From the NCBI GenBank assembly GCA_033809415.1, contig JAPXLT010000188.1, positions 1 to 9,328 of the forward strand: a stretch of DNA of 9,328 nt. The letters run 5' to 3'. The DNA comes from JAQVUB01 sp033809415. Lineage in GTDB: Bacteria > Verrucomicrobiota > Lentisphaeria > Oligosphaerales > Oligosphaeraceae. The position numbers and the translations under genes were made by a program. Each line of letters starts with the position of its first letter. Within the stretch, counting starts at the first letter, position 1. Below the pieces are notes generated by a model. It did no database searches. It was not told where the DNA came from and worked only from the letters and a program-made list of their open reading frames with translations. Positions 6,063 to 9,328 of the stretch are shown in pieces.

Positions 6063-7190
6063 ATGGCTGAAGATTATTATTCAATCCTAGGTGTGGAACG
6101 AGGCGCCAGCGGCGAGGAAATAAAAAAAGCCTATCGCAAGCTGGCCATGAAGTTCCATCCCGACCGCAACCCCGACAACAAGGATGCGGAAGAAAAATTC
6201 AAGGAAATCAACGCGGCATACGAAGTGCTCAGCGACGAAAAAAAACGACGCCAGTACGACCAGATGGGACACCAGATGTATACCCAGGGCGGACGAGGCG
6301 GCAGCGGAATGCGCCCGGAAGACATCTTTGCATCGGTCTTCGGCGAAGATGGAGGAGACTTTTTCAGCAGCTTTTTCGGTGGAGGCGGCAGAAGCAGGCA
6401 CACACGAAATGCCCCCACACGCGGAGATGACCTCCTCTACGAAATGGAAATCTCTTTCGCAGAAGCGATTTTTGGCGCTGAAAAAGAGATTACCATCCCG
6501 CGTTCGGAGACCTGTACTCGCTGCAATGGCAACGGCGCGGAGCCTGGCTCCTCCCGGAAAACCTGTTCTTATTGTGGAGGTCAAGGGCAGGTTGCCATGA
6601 CCCAGGGCTTCTTCAGCATCCGACAGACCTGTTCACACTGCCGTGGGGCAGGAACTATTCTCGAAAACCCCTGCAAAGACTGCCGCGGGGCAGGAACCCT
6701 GCGGAAAAGCAAGAAGCTGACGATCACTATTCCGCCCGGTGTAGACAATGGCTCACGCCTTCGCGTCGCTGGAGAAGGCAATGCCGGAGAACGTGGCGGC
6801 CCATCCGGCGACCTGTATGTCTCCCTGCGAATCCGGAAACACGAGATCTTTGTCCGCGAAGACCTGGACTTGTACTGTGATGTGCCAATAGACTTCCCGC
6901 TAGCCACTCTGGGTGGCACGATCGAGGTGCCGACCATCTCCGGCAAGGAAAGCCTGAAAGTGCCGGCCGGAGTTCAGAACGGGACAAAGCTGCGTCTGAA
7001 AGGAAAAGGGGTGCCTTCCCTGAGCGGACACGGACGCGGCGACCAGTATATCCGCATTATCGTCGAAGTGCCCACCAACCTGAATTCGGAACAGAAGAAA
7101 AAACTCAAGGAATTCGCCGATTCCTGCACACCCTCTATCCACCCGAAGGTACAAGCTTTCCAGAATAAAGCAAAAAAATACTCCCTGTGA
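6063..7190 (+). CDS. dnaJ: DnaJ, type I J-domain co-chaperone
   Basis: Delivers unfolded clients to DnaK and stimulates its ATPase. Full type I architecture in 375 residues (Escherichia coli DnaJ has 376): a J domain (1-68) with the essential HPD at 32-34, a Gly/Phe-rich linker (about 75-115), and a zinc domain with four CxxCxGxG repeats at 151-158, 168-175, 190-197 and 204-211, all eight cysteines being present. Substrate-binding beta domains follow (about 215-335) with ITIPPGVDNGSRLRV and GGTIEVPTISGKESLKVPAG, then a C-terminal dimerisation region. It follows grpE directly and shares its strand; dnaK is not in the window. The TGA stop at 7188-7190 is the first triplet at the border of a 9-bp tandem array that continues its reading frame without a stop for 20 further codons. 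Confidence 0.97.
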   Translation: MAEDYYSILGVERGASGEEIKKAYRKLAMKFHPDRNPDNKDAEEKFKEINAAYEVLSDEKKRRQYDQMGHQMYTQGGRGGSGMRPEDIFASVFGEDGGDFFSSFFGGGGRSRHTRNAPTRGDDLLYEMEISFAEAIFGAEKEITIPRSETCTRCNGNGAEPGSSRKTCSYCGGQGQVAMTQGFFSIRQTCSHCRGAGTILENPCKDCRGAGTLRKSKKLTITIPPGVDNGSRLRVAGEGNAGERGGPSGDLYVSLRIRKHEIFVREDLDLYCDVPIDFPLATLGGTIEVPTISGKESLKVPAGVQNGTKLRLKGKGVPSLSGHGRGDQYIRIIVEVPTNLNSEQKKKLKEFADSCTPSIHPKVQAFQNKAKKYSL

Positions 7191-7236
7191 CCCGTCAGAC
7201 CCGTCAGACCCGTCAGACCCGTCAGACCAGTCAGAC
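7189..7236. repeat. 9-bp tandem repeat array starting in the dnaJ stop codon
   Basis: Four exact copies of GACCCGTCA (7189-7224), a fifth with one change (GACCAGTCA, 7225-7233) and a trailing GAC. The GA of the first unit belongs to the dnaJ TGA. The unit is three codons long and stop-free in the dnaJ frame, so reading through the TGA would add (PVR)x5 plus QTEMP and end at a TGA (7251-7253) overlapping the HEAT-gene ATG as ATGA. The array occupies most of the 59-base gap and leaves no evident SD for the next gene. Confidence 0.95.
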
Positions 7237-7249
7237 AAACTGAAATGCC

Positions 7250-8731
7250 ATGAAGCGACTGTTTCTTGTCTTTGCTCTGATTTCCGCTTTCATTGCCAGC
7301 GCTCAGCCGGCCACCGAAAGTGAGGAACAGACCATTGCCAAATGCCTGCGAGACTTGCAAAGCCCCGACGCTGCAACCCGCAAGGCCGCAGCGTTGGTCA
7401 TCGGAAAATATGACACCCCCGAGGCCAAAGCCGCTTTGCTGAAATGCCTCCACGACCCCGACGCCGCCATCCGCCAGAGCGCACTAGTCTCCCTCGTCGA
7501 AGAAGACCGTAACATCGATCCGGAGACAGGTCAGGAAATCCTGCGCCTTTTAAGCGATGAGGATGTGCACATCCGCCGCATTGCTTCTTCCCTGCTGGAC
7601 AGAGCGGTCGTCGGTGGCAACCGGATCATCGGTTCGCGGATCATCATCCGAGGACGCCTGAAACAGTCCGAAGCACTGCAAAATCCCGACACGATTAAAT
7701 ATCTGAATCAGGCTCTCGATGACCCCGACGCTTCCGTGCGCCGCAATGTTCTGCTGGCGGCAGGATATTTTCCAGGTGTCCTGAAACGTGAAAATCTGGA
7801 ACCATTCTTTGCGGCTGAATCTTCGGAATTGCAGGTGCTTGCCCTGAAAGCATACGCACGTTGCCAGGGAGAAGAGGAATTGCGTGCGATGCAGGTGCAG
7901 CCTCTGCTGAGAAGCCCGCATCCCGCCGTCCGTTTCGAACTAGTATACCTCGCCGCCAATCTCGGCGAAACCGGTACTCCCCTGTTGGAGGTGCTTGCCG
8001 ATGACCCCGAAGCCATGGTGCGACTAGCCGCCATCGGCATCTTGGCCGCCGACAAAATCACCCCGGAAAACTTCGCCCGCCTGAAAACCGCCCTGCTCGA
8101 CGAGACGATCTCCGCAGAATTGCGCGTACCCCTAGTCAATCCTTTGCGGCAATATGCCGAACAGGCTCTGCCCATTTGCACCGCAATGCTCGATAGCGCA
8201 GCACCCGCATTGCGCGTTGCAGCCTTGCGCATGCTCGCCTTTCAACTGCCCGGCAGCAACCCCGACCCGAAAATCTTCCTCGAGGCTCTTGAGGACAACA
8301 ACGCGGAAGCACGCCAGTTGGCAATGATGGCGCTGCGACGCAATAAACAAGCCCTGCCCCGCGAACAGCTTCTCCCGATCCTGAAAAATCCGCAGCCGGA
8401 TGTGCGCGTATTCGCTTTCCGACTGACCGAGGACCCGGCACTGCTCGTCGAACTCGCGCAACAAGCCATCCTGGACGAAAATCCCCTCGTGCGCAAAACC
8501 GCGATACAGACTTATGCCCGGCAGCGCCCTGAAGGCTATCAGGACATCCTGCTGGCCGCCCTCGAGGATCAGGAAACCAGCATCCAGGAACAGGCCGCAC
8601 TCAGCCTGATCCCGCTTGCACGTGACCCTGAAGTTTATGACGCCCTGCAAAAATATATCGAAGTCTGCCAAAATGAGCAGATCAAAAACCGCTTGCAACG
8701 CTTCCTCAAAATACCACCCCGTAGAAAATAA
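7250..8731 (+). CDS. Secreted HEAT-repeat protein
   Basis: A 493-residue protein with a clear signal peptide (MKRLFLVFALISAFIASA, probable cleavage before QPATES), so it acts outside the cytoplasm, probably in the periplasm. The rest is a solenoid of about eleven or twelve HEAT-type (PBS-lyase-like) helical pairs. The recurring pattern is a helix, DPDAxxRxxAL, then a second helix, for example at 66-81, 101-115, 156-170, 221-234, 250-265, 318-330, 348-362, 379-392, 408-421 and 439-453. A non-helical insert, GGNRIIGSRIIIRGRL (122-137), breaks the series. HEAT solenoids are protein-binding scaffolds and show no catalytic residues, so a partner rather than a reaction should be sought. The start is chosen because it gives the signal peptide; no SD is visible. 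The next gene follows after 17 bases and may be co-transcribed. The specific role is unknown. Confidence 0.88.
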   Translation: MKRLFLVFALISAFIASAQPATESEEQTIAKCLRDLQSPDAATRKAAALVIGKYDTPEAKAALLKCLHDPDAAIRQSALVSLVEEDRNIDPETGQEILRLLSDEDVHIRRIASSLLDRAVVGGNRIIGSRIIIRGRLKQSEALQNPDTIKYLNQALDDPDASVRRNVLLAAGYFPGVLKRENLEPFFAAESSELQVLALKAYARCQGEEELRAMQVQPLLRSPHPAVRFELVYLAANLGETGTPLLEVLADDPEAMVRLAAIGILAADKITPENFARLKTALLDETISAELRVPLVNPLRQYAEQALPICTAMLDSAAPALRVAALRMLAFQLPGSNPDPKIFLEALEDNNAEARQLAMMALRRNKQALPREQLLPILKNPQPDVRVFAFRLTEDPALLVELAQQAILDENPLVRKTAIQTYARQRPEGYQDILLAALEDQETSIQEQAALSLIPLARDPEVYDALQKYIEVCQNEQIKNRLQRFLKIPPRRK

Positions 8732-8736
8732 AGCAC

Positions 8737-8740
8737 GGAG
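8737..8740 (+). promoter_or_regulatory. Shine-Dalgarno of the final gene
   Basis: GGAG, eight bases before the ATG at 8749. It supports a genuine start for a coding region that has no stop within the window. Confidence 0.65.
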
Positions 8741-8748
8741 TAGCTATC

Positions 8749-9328
8749 ATGAGTCAGCTCAAGGATAAAGTCTTCACGTGGGGCTATGTTTTGGAAAAGA
8801 CCCCGACTTACGCGCCTTTTGTCTTCGGCAAAACCCGTTGTAGTCTGGAAACTGCCGCAGAATATCTGGGTGTACGCAAGGCATTCTACAATAACTCGAT
8901 GTTCAATGTCGCATATCTGCAAAAGCACTTTCCAAAATGGGATCAGGAATGCATTGACAACTGTATTGCCGGAAGACTCTCCGACACACAACTCGATCTG
9001 CTTCATGGTATTGAAGAAGTTTTCTGCACCTTGGAACATGGCAATTACTTGGCTTCAGCCATTCAAATTGCCGAACGCTCCCTGAAATATCCTAACATCA
9101 AAGGGATTCAGATCGATGATTTCAATCAAAGCGCCGACAGCGAAAACTATGTCCCACCTGCTGCTCTGAAGAAAATCCGGGAAGAGATTCAATCGATCAA
9201 TCCTGCCTTGCAGATTGCTGTGGTAACCTATTCACATCTCCCGGTGGATTTTCAGCTGGCACCAGTTGTCGAAGACATTGACATTGTCTCGCGATGGTGC
9301 TGGGTACCCTCTCAGGACTACTGGGATC
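8749..9328 (+). CDS. Unrecognised alpha/beta protein, 3' end outside window
   Basis: An open frame from ATG 8749 to the window edge, giving 193 codons with no stop, a good SD, and only 17 bases after the HEAT-repeat gene. No signal peptide or membrane segment, so probably cytoplasmic. It begins MSQLKDKVFTWGYVLEK. The visible part alternates strands and helices: FVFGKTRCSLETAAEYLG (24-41), a helix around SDTQLDLLHGIEEVFCTLEHG (78-98), KGIQIDDFNQS (118-128), then ALKKIREEIQSINPALQIAVVTYSH (139-163) and VVEDIDIVSRWCW (173-185). A strand ending in two aspartates, a following helix, a strand ending in Tyr-Ser-His, and then Asp-Ile-Val followed by Trp-rich residues is the rhythm of a TIM barrel, and Asp123, Asp124 and His163 are candidate active-site residues. 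That is inference from pattern only; I cannot name a family or substrate. Confidence 0.8.
   Translation, partial: MSQLKDKVFTWGYVLEKTPTYAPFVFGKTRCSLETAAEYLGVRKAFYNNSMFNVAYLQKHFPKWDQECIDNCIAGRLSDTQLDLLHGIEEVFCTLEHGNYLASAIQIAERSLKYPNIKGIQIDDFNQSADSENYVPPAALKKIREEIQSINPALQIAVVTYSHLPVDFQLAPVVEDIDIVSRWCWVPSQDYWD

Overview
The window reads as chromosomal housekeeping DNA from a free-living bacterium of moderate GC content. Nothing in it indicates a phage, plasmid or defence island. Lineage is inference only. A multi-S1-domain protein, grpE-dnaJ without dnaK, a secreted HEAT-repeat protein, several starts with no visible Shine-Dalgarno, and junctions filled with short tandem repeats would suit an environmental or gut member of the PVC superphylum, perhaps Lentisphaerota. 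No marker here proves that.

Layout. Positions 1-40 are a C-rich tandem repeat running up to the start of a RodA/FtsW-family peptidoglycan polymerase (42-1298, +). After it come an 11-bp tandem array (1319-1392) and a strong hairpin-plus-U-tract terminator (1400-1437) that reads on the minus strand. The terminator serves a convergent minus-strand gene (1462-2154) for a small exported, helix-rich protein of unknown function. The 412-base divergent gap 2155-2566 contains a 192-bp MITE-like element with 23-bp imperfect terminal inverted repeats, a 9-bp flanking duplication and an internal perfect 23-bp hairpin. Then follow class I mannose-6-phosphate isomerase (manA, 2567-3772) and a five-S1-domain RNA-binding protein (3802-5289). 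A shorter copy of the same intergenic repeat (about 5285-5387) separates the latter from grpE (5401-6003) and dnaJ (6063-7190). A 9-bp tandem array starts inside the dnaJ stop codon and leads to a secreted HEAT-repeat protein (7250-8731). The last gene, 8749 to the window end, is incomplete and of unrecognised family, with the look of an alpha/beta (TIM-like) fold.

How the genes relate. From 2567 on, everything lies on the plus strand with short gaps, so manA-S1, grpE-dnaJ and HEAT-unknown are plausible co-transcribed pairs. GrpE and DnaJ are the nucleotide-exchange factor and J-domain co-chaperone of DnaK, which must be encoded elsewhere. RodA acts in cell-wall elongation and ManA in sugar-phosphate supply. 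No shared pathway links the whole strip. The most notable non-coding theme is that five of the junctions carry either a different short tandem repeat or a copy of a TIR-bearing repeat, some touching start or stop codons.
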